A stretch of 64,000 bases of DNA, from NCBI GenBank assembly GCA_037355855.1, contig CM074759.1, forward strand, positions 6,262,001 to 6,326,000, written 5' to 3'. This document shows, one piece after another, positions 54,334 through 63,707 of the stretch (the first letter of the stretch is position 1; every line of letters starts with the position of its first letter). Both the position numbers and the translations under genes were made by a program. Below the pieces are notes generated by a model. The model had not been told where the DNA came from, ran no database searches, and saw nothing but the letters and a program-made list of their open reading frames with translations. This DNA comes from Pseudo-nitzschia pungens. Its lineage: Eukaryota; Bacillariophyta; Bacillariophyceae; Bacillariales; Bacillariaceae.

Positions 54334-55454
54334 TGTAGTTACACGTAGAAGTAATCGTAGAACGGGACACGTCACGCAGACGTAAGAGTATTTTCTATTT
54401 TCACATGATGTTTTTTCTAAGTTCCGTCATTTTCAATTTTTTTTAGATACCGGTAACCTTACTGTAAACGAAAGTCCCTGCGATTCTATGATTTCACGAC
54501 CACATTTGTTTTTTAATTAATTAAAACAATGTGGAAATCCAAACAGCTGTGCCGAAGTCAATGAAGAGATTGCGAATGGACTTCGTGGGACCAGATACCG
54601 GTAGACAGCTGTTCGAAAATCAAAATGATACTTTACTATCGTACGATTGAAATTCTTATTAGTTCTCGTATTCTCAACTGGAAATTCTTTCTCGAGGTGA
54701 AACATGTCGATTACGAGTACGTACCACTCACTAAAGCTGGCATTAGACAGATACGATTGGGGAAAGTATTGGAATATGTTTTGAACAGCGCGTTCAATGC
54801 CCCTGAAACACCGTTCAACTTCGGGAGGAACAATAGTTTATGAATGATAAAATCGAAAAAAATTGATTTCTGAAGAACAATTCTTTCTTGGGTATATATT
54901 GAATATAGCGTCATCCTGTTCTTTTGAGTTCTTCATTCTATTCTTTCCGAGTCTGGTAGTCAATCGGATCTCCCCATCTCATCTCCAAATGAACCGTATC
55001 CATTCAAATAATATACGGTATACTTCGTATTCAACAATGTCTTTAGTTTCTTTGTTTTATCAAGAAGAGAACTTTTGTGGGTTCTTTCCCGGAGGTAACC
55101 TTACGATTCTGTTTTCAGTTTGCATCATTCTACATCATTCCAATTTTTAGTTCCGAAGGAAGGAAGAATCCGTAATCTTAACGTGAAATCACAATTCCGA
55201 ATGCCATCAAAAAACTTTTGTTTCTTCTTGATGCGAAGTGAAAACACAAAAGAGTGGCTCTGTATCATCTGTTGGAACCAATTCACTATTTTGTCCATCG
55301 CTGAATGATTGATGAGCTACGGGTGACGGAACCAATTGCTTATCGTACATCTAACAGGTCACATGACCAATACCAGTGGTTGGATTGTAGAATAGGTCAA
55401 GCTGTCGATATTAATTTGATCGTTCACTTGCTTTGCCTAAGACCAGGTGCCACA
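54334..55454. other. Intergenic region, no gene recognised
   Basis: This A/T-rich spacer has motif copies near 54449-54472 (ATACCGGTAACCTTACTGTAA) and 55093-55106. Short frames here show no domain character. Confidence 0.45.
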
Positions 55455-56150
55455 ATGAACCTTGTTGAACCCTCGAAAAGGTCAACCGTAGATAAACATC
55501 GGATAAAGAGTGAAGCGTTGCTTGAGAATACAGATGCTTCGTCTTCTAACTCAAATCAAATCAAGAATGGGGGGAAGAATGAAAATCACCATTGCAGCAA
55601 CGCAATAAAATCCGTTCGCTTTTCAACCGTTGATGTGCGCGATTACACCATATGCATGGGAGATAACCCCTCGGTTTCGAGAGGTGTTCCAATATCGTTG
55701 GGCTGGGACTACGACGAGGAACAAATTTACGATATCAATAACTACGAGTGTCACAGATCCGAGGCTAGGAGGCACGTTGAAGAATTGAAAATCCCTTCTC
55801 TCCAGCGCAGTTCAGATGCTGAAGGGACTTGGATATTCAAGGGGGGAAATCAATGAAGCAAACGAAAAAGACTCATCGAGTACCGAGAACGTCGTTTCCA
55901 GACGTTGAGGAGAATAGATCGCGGAGATCGCATCAAGGCATTGTTTCGGTGCGAATTTGTAGTGAAGGTTTTTCGGCATATGATGCATGTACCGATACCA
56001 CAAAAGAGTAAAGTATGGACAGCCGTCGATCTTCCGGAACTAGAAATCGAGGAAGATTCGTCATCATTTTCGGTGTCCTCTACTGTTATCAAGTACACCA
56101 TTTACTGTCAACGACAGACGATCGAGATTCATGTTCATGTTCCTCCGTGA
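55455..56150 (+). pseudogene. Conserved diatom-type hypothetical family, copy 2, frameshifted
   Basis: This is a paralogue of 52088-52610. ATG 55455 (MNLVEPSKRSTVDKHRI) was chosen over the upstream in-frame TTG/ATG because it starts the disordered Ser/Asn-rich head. The core is KSVRFSTVDVRDYTICMGDN, RGVPISLGWDYDEEQ, YDINNYE. At about 55810 the frame breaks: the expected QMLKGLGYSRGEINEAN lies one base ahead and runs to a TGA at 55906-55908. A second shift there (of the opposite sense or by two) would lead into an open frame to 56150 (RRIDRGDRIKALFR). With two breaks this copy is probably dead, unless recoding occurs. Confidence 0.6.
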
Positions 56151-56386
56151 CGCAGATTGTTTTTGAGTAACTCCTGGGTATAACAAAGGAAACAACGGAA
56201 AGACAGCGCAATGAATATTCGCTTACAAGTACACGTAGTGTACATCATATTGCACAAATAATATTTTCTTTACGGAACGGTATCGTTCCGTCAATTGAAC
56301 ACATCGTAAAGAGGAAGCATTCCTATACGCTTCCTTGTATCCAGGGATAAATCTGAATCACAACGCCTTCATTTTTTGCACATATT
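56151..56386. other. Spacer with a hairpin
   Basis: A palindrome, ACGGAACGGTATCGTTCCGT, lies at about 56273-56292. No gene is seen. It could lie in the 3' region of the GPX transcript. Confidence 0.5.
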
Positions 56387-56632
56387 TCAGGGACCGAAGT
56401 GGAACATACACAAAATGTAACATACGCATAGAGAATAGATAATGAGCTTAAACAATATCATCTTCGCTTGATACTGCGCAATATTTCTAAACCAGCGACG
56501 TAGCATGTCACCTTTGTTCAATTCGAATAAGTAGTATGCAACTCCCCATCCGAGTGAAACGAGCGTGATCAAGACGAAGAACGCTGTTCTCGAAACAAGG
56601 ATAGCGTGATGCATTGTATCTGATTCATTCAC
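56387..56632 (-). CDS. Possible 81-residue two-TM protein
   Basis: ATG 56632 is 35 bp beyond the GPX stop, on the same strand. The frame encodes two hydrophobic segments (TAFFVLITLVSLGWGVAYYL and ILFKLIIYSLCVCYILCMF) around a basic loop (RRWFRNIAQYQAK). It has no recognised homology. It could be a real small membrane protein or chance coding within the GPX 3' untranslated region, where a SECIS would be sought. Confidence 0.25.
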   Translation of the reverse strand: MNESDTMHHAILVSRTAFFVLITLVSLGWGVAYYLFELNKGDMLRRWFRNIAQYQAKMILFKLIIYSLCVCYILCMFHFGP

Positions 56633-56666
56633 ATCGCTAGACCTTGTTCTTCATTCACAGAATTCA

Positions 56667-57687
56667 TCACTTGACCACAACGTTTCGTCCATTAGTTAAG
56701 AGATCACGAGTTTCTGTCCTACCCATCCGTGATGCTTCGGCCAAAAGTTGTTCGATCTGGTCGGCTATTTGGAGCGGTCGCACTTTCTTGTCGTATACGT
56801 GAACAACTTGACCGTTCCCGTCCACAAGGAACTTGTAAAAGTTCCATTTCACGGGATCGTCTGGCTTTTGTTTGCGAATGGTCTGATAAACCGGGCTTTT
56901 GCCTAGGGTGCTCAGACCGAACAAAGGAAAATCAACCTGGGGAAAATTCTCCTCTACAAACGAAAGGATTTCTTCGTTCGAACCCAATTCTTGATGGAAA
57001 TCGCTGATTGGGAATGCCAAAACCGAAAACCCTTTGCTGCGGTATTTTTGTTGCAGCTCGGCTGCCGCATCATCCAAGTTCGATCGCGCAGCATTATAGC
57101 GAACGGCAGTATTCCAAACCTATGAGAAACCAGATGGAAACGCAAGCCGGTACGCGTACACGTACCTATCAAACAAAATTCAAAATGATTTCACCACGGT
57201 ACACACATGCAAATGCTTGTTTCGAACGAGCTGCCGTTTACCTACCTAATTCGGTGTACGAAACCTTCGTCTTGCCTCACGAACAGGCGACGTTCACGAT
57301 TAGTGTGACCATTCCGCGAAAGCTAGAGAAGTCTACCATTGTTCCGTGAATATCTGCGACCTCGAGATTATAAAGAGAGTGGGGTGGAAGAAAATCAACC
57401 ACGCTGGGTTTCTCCACGGTTTCCGAATCGATTCGGGCAGTCGCGTGGCGGTGCGGTTGTGCCCGGAGTTGTTTGCCTGTATATTTTTGTATGTGGTGAA
57501 CGTGAACCTTCGCCAGCACCCCGAGGAATGCGATTATGGAAAGGCAGAAAAAGATTGCTTTTGTTTGGGAGTCTTTGTGCCGCTTAATCTTCGAACCTTT
57601 GGCGTTGTCGTGGTCCAAGCCGTCGAGAGTTCTCCTCCGCGACGACGACGACGACGACGACACCTCTGCGGGATTTCTTCGCAACAT
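56667..57687 (-). CDS. Glutathione peroxidase with in-frame UGA (predicted selenocysteine)
   Basis: ATG 57687; exons 57246-57687 and 57061-56667 around a 184-bp GT-AG intron; 278 residues plus stop. Frame continuity demands that TGA at 57277-57279 be decoded: the text reads NVACS-(UGA)-GKTKVSYTEL-AELQQKYRSKGF, the canonical GPX active site with selenocysteine at residue 137. Stopping there would end the protein before its catalytic half. Other features are VDFSSFRGMVTLIVNVAC before it, and PVKWNFYKFLVDGNGQVV with the conserved Trp-Asn. The usual PCNQF is PISDF here, so the catalytic Gln position is Asp and the resolving Cys is absent. A hydrophobic segment (about 44-62, IFFCLSIIAFLGVL) suggests a membrane anchor or signal. 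It reduces peroxides at the expense of thiols. No SECIS was found by eye in the downstream few hundred bases. Confidence 0.85.
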
Positions 57688-58363
57688 CTTCTTCACTTCA
57701 GGCTCGATACCAAACTATCTGTTTCTCGTCCCGAAGATCTTTTCGGTTGCTACCCGTGATACCACCAAAATTCCGGGGTCAAACACTTTGGCTTAGATTG
57801 TCTCTCCGAGACGCGGTAGGGTCGTGCTAGTAAGAGACGAAATGATAATATCGGACTGATGCTTACAGAATTGGAACTTGTCGCACAGCACATGACATGC
57901 ATGCCAGTTTTTGTGTCTATCCACGTTTCACGTCTCTGAACATTGACGAGCGATTCGATGATGCTTGATTCCACGGCAAGATTTACGAGTAACTTACTCG
58001 TAACTTTTGAAAAGATCCTAAAATTCTTCGTTTTCTTGTATTTTCTTCGTACAACACGGACTCGTCCGTAACTTACCGATACGAGTAAAAAATAAGCTTA
58101 CTTACTCGTACTCGTACCGGTATTTTGAATTACATGTACTGCTGGAACATGGTTGATTTTTAAAAAATTGCAGTCCGGAACAATTTATGGAAGCCCCCAT
58201 GCGCGCTCGACACGCACAAAATGGTGCGCATATTAAAAAAATATAGAAAATATAGAAAATTAAATTCTCTTAGCCCTCCGATTTTAGGTGAAATGTTTTT
58301 CCTTCAAATTCCCGATCACCCAAAAATAAATTAGTCCGAATTTGATCGAACTATCAAAATTCC
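57688..58363. other. Intergenic region with motif copies
   Basis: No gene was recognised. Motif-like TACTCGTA/ACCGGTA sequences cluster at 57971-58130. Confidence 0.5.
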
Positions 58364-58423
58364 CATGACCCCTCAGATTTTGGCGATAGTTTCAGCGATA
58401 GCAACCAACTCACTTCCAGCCCA

Positions 58424-58575
58424 TGACCGACACCAGTCGACACCAGCGACACCAGTCAACACCAGCGACACCAGTCGACACCAGTCGACACCAGTCGACA
58501 CCAGACGACACCAGTCGACACCAGTCGACACCAGTCGACACCAGCCGACACCAGCTGACACCAGCCGACACCAGC
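58424..58575 (+). repeat. 10-bp tandem repeat GACACCAGTC
   Basis: About 15 near-perfect copies of GACACCAGTC run head to tail, with a few variants (AGCGACACC, GACGACACC, CAGCCGACAC). Open frames across it are repeat-derived. Confidence 0.92.
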
Positions 58576-58599
58576 AAACAAACGAACAGATACACTAGA

Positions 58600-59075
58600 A
58601 AAACAGAACGAACAGACGAACACGTCGCTACCGAACAGACAGTAGACAGATGAGCAGACAGACGAAATAAAGACAGATGAAATAGAAAGACGAACAGACA
58701 GACGAAATAGACAGACGAAATAGACAGACGAACAGACAGACGAACAGACAATAGACAGACGAAATAGACAACGAAAAGACAGATGAAATAGAAAGACGAA
58801 CAGACAGACGAAATAGACAGACGAACAGACAGACGAAATAGACAGACAAAATAGACAGACGAACAGACAGACGAACAGACAATAGACAGACGAAATAGAC
58901 AGATGAAAAAATAGAAAGACGAACAGACAGACGAAATAGACAGACGAACAGACAGACGAAATAGACAGACAAAATAGACAGACGAACAGACAGACGAACA
59001 GACAATAGACAGACGAAATAGACAGACGAACAGACAGACGAAATAGACAGACGAACAGACGAGTAGACTCATACG
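58600..59075 (+). repeat. Higher-order tandem array built on CAGACGAA/GAACAGAC
   Basis: Short units (AGACGAAATAGACAGACGAACAGAC) are organised into three larger copies starting near 58692, 58794 and 58916. Each contains GACAATAGACAGACGAAATAGACA near its end, giving a period of about 100-122 bp. A 220-residue minus-strand frame across it is a by-product of the repeat. Confidence 0.88.
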
Positions 59076-59264
59076 GTTAAACTTTACTCCTTGACTGTTC
59101 GTCTACTTTGTGTTCGTCGGTGTGGTGTGACTAATGTCTGCTAACCAGAACAGACGAACGTGTCAGTTTCGACTGCCTGTTCGTGCACCGTACTAACTCG
59201 TACAAGCTAATACCGTACCGTCCTTTCGTAACCTTACCTTACTTCATAATTATGTGCGGCTGTA

Positions 59265-62200
59265 TTATTTTGAGAAATGGGAGGGATGTTTTCGTTTGAA
59301 TTCGGCAGCCTTTTTTTTGTGCTCAGCAGTGTCTGAATGACGTTTCATTTGTGACGATGACTGGGCAGTGTACGCTCCTGTAGAATCACAAGCAATGCAA
59401 TAAAATTGGGTGGCTTTCTTCTTTTCTCCGATTAGTCGCATGAAATCCCAACGTTCGTGATACGCCTTAGGAGGCTTCCACAATACCTTTCCGCGATATT
59501 CTTTGGGAAAGATCGACGATTTTGACTTGCTTGATTGCATATCCTGCGATGTTGATTCTTTCTTCAAGGGAAGTTTTCGTCTGCTGTGACCCCGAGTTCT
59601 AGGGTTCGCGGACACTTCGTTTGCAGTCGTTGATTTCCTCCCTTTTTTAATCGCTGCCTTCGATTTGGCAGCTTCGTCCTTTGGCAAATTTTCCGGCTGC
59701 TCCTTTGCTTGTTCATGATTTAGTTCACCCTCAGTTTCCAACGGGATGTCCTCCTTCGGATTATTCTTGTCATTTGGCTCGGTTTTGACCGAGACCAATA
59801 TGACTGCTGCCTCTGTGAATTCATCTGTAGGAGGGGGTTTCGTGTTCGTTGCTGCGTGTCGAGTTTCTTTATTGAATGACACCTCGGTAGCTGTCGTGTT
59901 CGTTGCTGCATTTGACACCTCGGTAGCTGTCGTGTTCGTTGCTGCATGTTGAGTTTCTTTACTCTTTTTCGATGACGCCTCGGCAGCTGTGATGTTCGTT
60001 GCTGAATGTCCAGTTTCCGCATTCTTTTGCGCTGACGCCATGGCAGGTGCTGTATTTCGAGCTTTCTTAGTACTGACCATCGATGACGCCGTAGCAGCTA
60101 ATGGTTGCTTTCTCTTAGATCCCACCAAGTTGCCGCCTTTTTTTGAACATGCGTCCATGTCAGTTTCGTCATCTGATGTGTCCGGTGCAAATGCTTGGAG
60201 TACTATTTGCGAATACGACGGATTTACAACGCAGTTTTTGCATGTGTCTTTCTTAATCCTTTTGATGATTTTGTGGTGATTTCGTTCTACGGCGTCGTCT
60301 ATTTCTGCAAGGATACCTCTGGCTTCTTTCGTATTTCCTATTATGGATTTCCAGTGTAGTTCTCTTTTCCTAGGTAAAAAATTAACCGTGTTCGCTTCTC
60401 TCTTGTTCGTCAGGTTTTCAACCAAATACATTACTGTGCGGTTGTGGAACGTTGTCTTCTTTGCCCGAGACTTCCGTAAAGTCCTGGCAAATGAATGAAA
60501 GTTGTGAGAACTGAGCATAATAGATTTTGGTTTGGACGCTTCCTGAATCGAGTTTGCTTCGGACGTTTCTTGGATAGAGTTTGGCTTTCGTTCGTCGTGG
60601 ATGACCAGATCCGCAAGAGCCTTTTCGTCAACGGGAATTTTTTGTCTCGTTCTTTTCAGTATCGGCGGCGGCGGCCGCCGTGCTGATTGCTTTCCAGGCG
60701 ACTGTGCCGTTACCCTTAACTGTTTCTTCTCCCATGGCCAGGATTTCTGATTCAAGGCGTGCGAAAAAACCCTGTTGTTGCCTCTTGTCTTTGACATTAG
60801 AGCATGATATGGACTTCCAATTGCTGTGCCTGATTCATGGCTTCCATGATCTGCTTCTCTTTCTGTCGTCTCCACCCCTAGAAGATTTTGATAATACAGG
60901 ACCAGTTCCTTTGAACTATCGCAAAATGATTTCTGGAGATCTCGTGGGGCCAATCGTGACGGCAAGTTCTCCTGTTCGTCCTGTTCGTCCTGTTCGTCCT
61001 GTTCTTCTGCTCGTCCTGTTCTTCTGCAGGGAGATCTCCACTCCCGTTCGTCTGTTCGTCGTGTTCGTACGACATAAGGAGACCTACATACCTGTTCGTC
61101 TGCCCGTATGATATAAGGAGGTCTATCCCTAGTGAAAACCTCAAGCTCGGCATTATAGTCATTCCATGTGGGGGGATCTGGGCGCACGTCCTCTTCCTCT
61201 TCTTCAATTTGGGGATCTGGGCGTCCTTCCTTTTCGTTCTCAACAAGTTGAACTTCATTGTCAAAAAACACTGATCGTCGATAGGGCCCTGTCAGACGTG
61301 GATGAAATGATATATTTTCATCCACGTCATGAATCTCAATCGATCTATCAATGTGTTCATATTCGTATTCCCGAAACATCCGATCTTCGCAGAATCGAAA
61401 CTTAGCTTCGGGGTCGTCTCTCATTGCATTGACGTGCTTGATAGTTGGATGAACGACTGGTGTCCAATCCCAACGACTCAATATTGGCGAAAATGGCTGT
61501 TCGTCATGAAATAGTACAGCATCCTCATCTAACTTATGAAAGGAAAACAATTCATCTGCTTGGACCGATGTTGCGTACGTCTGCTTGCTAAAGAATGGAT
61601 TGGAGACGTGTGAATCCTCGATAGTCTTTCCGATGAAAGGTTCTTCATCTTCCTCCTTCTTGATTCCTCCAATTTTTGCATTCATATCCTTGTTCGTCTC
61701 TTCACTTTCCATGTTGTCGGTGGGAGCTGTTCCAGCCGCTTCCTTGGTTTCTTTATTTTGCGCTATTTGAGCAGCTTCCTTGGTTTCTTCACTTTCCGCA
61801 GCTTCCTTGGTTTCTTCACTTTCCGCAGCTTCCTTGGTTTCTTCACTTTCCGCAGCTTCCTTGGTTTCTTCACTTTCCGCAGCTTCCTTGGTTTCTTCAC
61901 TTTCCGCAGCTTCCTTGGTTTCGTCACTTTCCGCAGCTTCCTTGGTTTCGTCACTTTCCGCAGCTTCCTTGGTTTCGTCACTTTCCGCATTTTTTGCTGC
62001 CTCGTTTTGTACGTGCTGTTTGAGAGCGCAGTCTGTCTGTTCGTAAAGCGAACTGAGCCTCCGAATAAAGGTTTTCAAATCGCGGCGAAACCGTTTCATT
62101 TCGGCAACATCAAAGTCAAATATGTCTTCGCTTGCGATGCAAAGCTGAACCGCTTCAAGTTCTGTGGAGTGCTTCAGTTGAAGCATACCGAGGGCATAGC

Positions 62201-62963
62201 GACAGACACAGACACCGCAGTCGAAGGAATTGGTCTGCCGATGAACTTTTGCTTCGTAGATTTTGACTTCGCTGAATGGCCCAGTCTCATCATTCCATCT
62301 ATCGTTTAGCCAATTAACAAGATTTTTGCGAACACCTTTCTTGTAATCCTCTTCGCAACCCAATGAGTCAAAAATCAACAAATAGGTGCTGTTGGCATCG
62401 TCGTTTATCGCCCCGGGGTTTACAACGACAGATAGATTCCAGTGCAAGTTGTCAACGTTGGTTGGGAAAAAAAGAAGCTTCTTGTCGAAAATGTTGAAGT
62501 GTACCCAGGATTTGACTTTCTCAACCCCTTCACTATTCAAATATGTGTAGAACCATGTCGGGAAGATATAAACGTCACTGCTGTAGCGTGAAATCCAATG
62601 CATCCACAGGTTCAATAATGAATCATTTAGATGATTTCCATCATTAAGTCTCCGGTAATCGCTCACAAGAATTTCAATAGGCGTTTGTGTGTTTGGTTCA
62701 TTTGTGGGTTCAGGGTCTCTCCAGGAAAGTTCACTTAAATTCACTGATGCATCTTCTAATGCAGCCTCAGTTGCTTCAAATGGAAATTTGACCAAAACTT
62801 CATCATCACGCTCTTTGTTGGCTAAGAAGCTTTGATCTTCCTGATCTTCCTGTTTGTAGTCATCTTCTGGTTCGGCTTGACGGAACCAGCCCCGAAGAGT
62901 GTCCAACTCAATTCTCTCCTCGCAGTGCTCGTCGTCATCGACGTTATTGATGGGCATCGTCAT
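59265..62963 (-). CDS. Ulp1-type (C48) cysteine protease with repeat tract and C-terminal BED-like zinc finger
   Basis: The 1232-residue intronless gene starts at ATG 62963. The Ulp1/SENP-like catalytic domain is at about 90-300: NDSLLNLWMHWI, His174 in NLHWNLSVVV, Asp199 in IFDSLG, Gln243 and Cys249 in RQTNSFDCGVCVC. All four catalytic positions are present, so deSUMOylase-like activity is plausible. Then come about nine copies of SEETKEAAE or SDETKEAAE (27-bp DNA repeats near 61770-61990), a long acidic middle with EQDEQDEQ, further repeats (AATNTTATEVS), and a basic Lys-rich region. The C-terminus has YCIACDSTG...MKRHSDTAEH, a C2H2/BED-like finger. BED plus Ulp1 is a combination found in transposon-derived genes, so it may be a domesticated or element-encoded protease. 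Confidence 0.82.
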   Translation of the reverse strand: MTMPINNVDDDEHCEERIELDTLRGWFRQAEPEDDYKQEDQEDQSFLANKERDDEVLVKFPFEATEAALEDASVNLSELSWRDPEPTNEPNTQTPIEILVSDYRRLNDGNHLNDSLLNLWMHWISRYSSDVYIFPTWFYTYLNSEGVEKVKSWVHFNIFDKKLLFFPTNVDNLHWNLSVVVNPGAINDDANSTYLLIFDSLGCEEDYKKGVRKNLVNWLNDRWNDETGPFSEVKIYEAKVHRQTNSFDCGVCVCRYALGMLQLKHSTELEAVQLCIASEDIFDFDVAEMKRFRRDLKTFIRRLSSLYEQTDCALKQHVQNEAAKNAESDETKEAAESDETKEAAESDETKEAAESEETKEAAESEETKEAAESEETKEAAESEETKEAAESEETKEAAQIAQNKETKEAAGTAPTDNMESEETNKDMNAKIGGIKKEEDEEPFIGKTIEDSHVSNPFFSKQTYATSVQADELFSFHKLDEDAVLFHDEQPFSPILSRWDWTPVVHPTIKHVNAMRDDPEAKFRFCEDRMFREYEYEHIDRSIEIHDVDENISFHPRLTGPYRRSVFFDNEVQLVENEKEGRPDPQIEEEEEDVRPDPPTWNDYNAELEVFTRDRPPYIIRADEQVCRSPYVVRTRRTDEREWRSPCRRTGRAEEQDEQDEQDEQENLPSRLAPRDLQKSFCDSSKELVLYYQNLLGVETTEREADHGSHESGTAIGSPYHALMSKTRGNNRVFSHALNQKSWPWEKKQLRVTAQSPGKQSARRPPPPILKRTRQKIPVDEKALADLVIHDERKPNSIQETSEANSIQEASKPKSIMLSSHNFHSFARTLRKSRAKKTTFHNRTVMYLVENLTNKREANTVNFLPRKRELHWKSIIGNTKEARGILAEIDDAVERNHHKIIKRIKKDTCKNCVVNPSYSQIVLQAFAPDTSDDETDMDACSKKGGNLVGSKRKQPLAATASSMVSTKKARNTAPAMASAQKNAETGHSATNITAAEASSKKSKETQHAATNTTATEVSNAATNTTATEVSFNKETRHAATNTKPPPTDEFTEAAVILVSVKTEPNDKNNPKEDIPLETEGELNHEQAKEQPENLPKDEAAKSKAAIKKGRKSTTANEVSANPRTRGHSRRKLPLKKESTSQDMQSSKSKSSIFPKEYRGKVLWKPPKAYHERWDFMRLIGEKKKATQFYCIACDSTGAYTAQSSSQMKRHSDTAEHKKKAAEFKRKHPSHFSK
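61765..61992 (-). repeat. 27-bp coding repeat, about 8-9 copies
   Basis: The unit CAGCTTCCTTGGTTTCTTCACTTTCCG is repeated in tandem with T/G differences (TTCTTC against TTCGTC) that exchange Glu and Asp. It encodes the SEETKEAAE array of the Ulp1-like protein. Confidence 0.93.
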
Positions 62964-63707
62964 GGATTATCAGCCTTTTTTGGTACAGAAATGCTTCGAC
63001 TAAGCAATGTGAAATCATTTCCATCACTTGTTCGCGAACCATCACTTGTTCGCGAACCATCATCATCCACACGTGATCTCCGTCACTCGCCGTGATCTGC
63101 GTCGCAACATATCAGGTCTAAACGGACAACGGGCACGTTGACAACGGGCACGTTGTTTCATGGTTTCATTGGCAATAGTCTGGTTGTGGGAGATTATTAT
63201 GAGCTGTTCGCGAACGTACCGTACAGTAACTTCACAAATACGAGGACAAGTAAGGCTTGCGAGTTACCATTACCATATCGTAAGGTTTTTACGGTAAGTC
63301 GTGTAAGTTTCACCGAAGTGTTGGCGATCTGTTCGTCGTCTAGTACCGGTTGTAAATTCTTCGCATGTTCCCCCAAATGGGTCTTACCTCGTAATAGTTA
63401 ACGAACATTCTACGAACAGGTTTTGGCGATTAATGTGACTAAGAACGTAGCCGGGCACCCGTGTAACCTTACTCCTACTCGTGTCTCTTCACCTTCCGTC
63501 GTCAATGATTCATGCGTATTACCAACATATTGCCAAAGATCAAAGATGGCGAGAGCTGAGGAAACTGAACAAAACACTACACGTTACTGCAACAGTCAAA
63601 GAGACCGCGAAGATGATGCCGTCCGGGAAAATCGCTAAGAATCATCGATAATGATTCTGCTCCCTATACTTTTTATCACATAATTCGCCAAGACTGTCTG
63701 ATGCAAA
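62964..63707. other. Intergenic region with motif and short repeats
   Basis: A direct repeat of ATCACTTGTTCGCGAACC occurs at 63026-63060; its TTCGCGAA core is palindromic. Motif copies lie at 63220-63310 and 63460-63475. The short frame at 63423-63638 has no recognisable content. Confidence 0.5.

Noticed and set aside
56060..56110. Stem with ATGA and AATCTTCC/GGAAGAT on the minus strand as a SECIS candidate for the GPX
   Set aside because: The stem is short, lacks the unpaired AA in the apical loop and a proper GA quartet, and lies within the convergent gene region.
57062..57118. GPX second exon extended to 57118 (VWNTAVRYNAARSNLDD)
   Set aside because: It does not match the phase of exon 1 and inserts about 18 residues. 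The acceptor at 57062 gives the standard GPX spacing.
58424..58575. Possible CRISPR-like array because of regular short repeats
   Set aside because: The units are 10 bp head to tail with no spacers, in a eukaryotic nuclear context.
58410..59072. 220-residue Cys/Val/Phe/Leu-rich frame on the minus strand
   Set aside because: It is translated tandem repeat (GACACCAGTC and CAGACGAA arrays); the composition is purely repeat-driven.
61758..62309. Plus-strand frames with FLGFFTFRS repeats
   Set aside because: They are the antisense of the SEETKEAAE coding repeat in the Ulp1-like gene.
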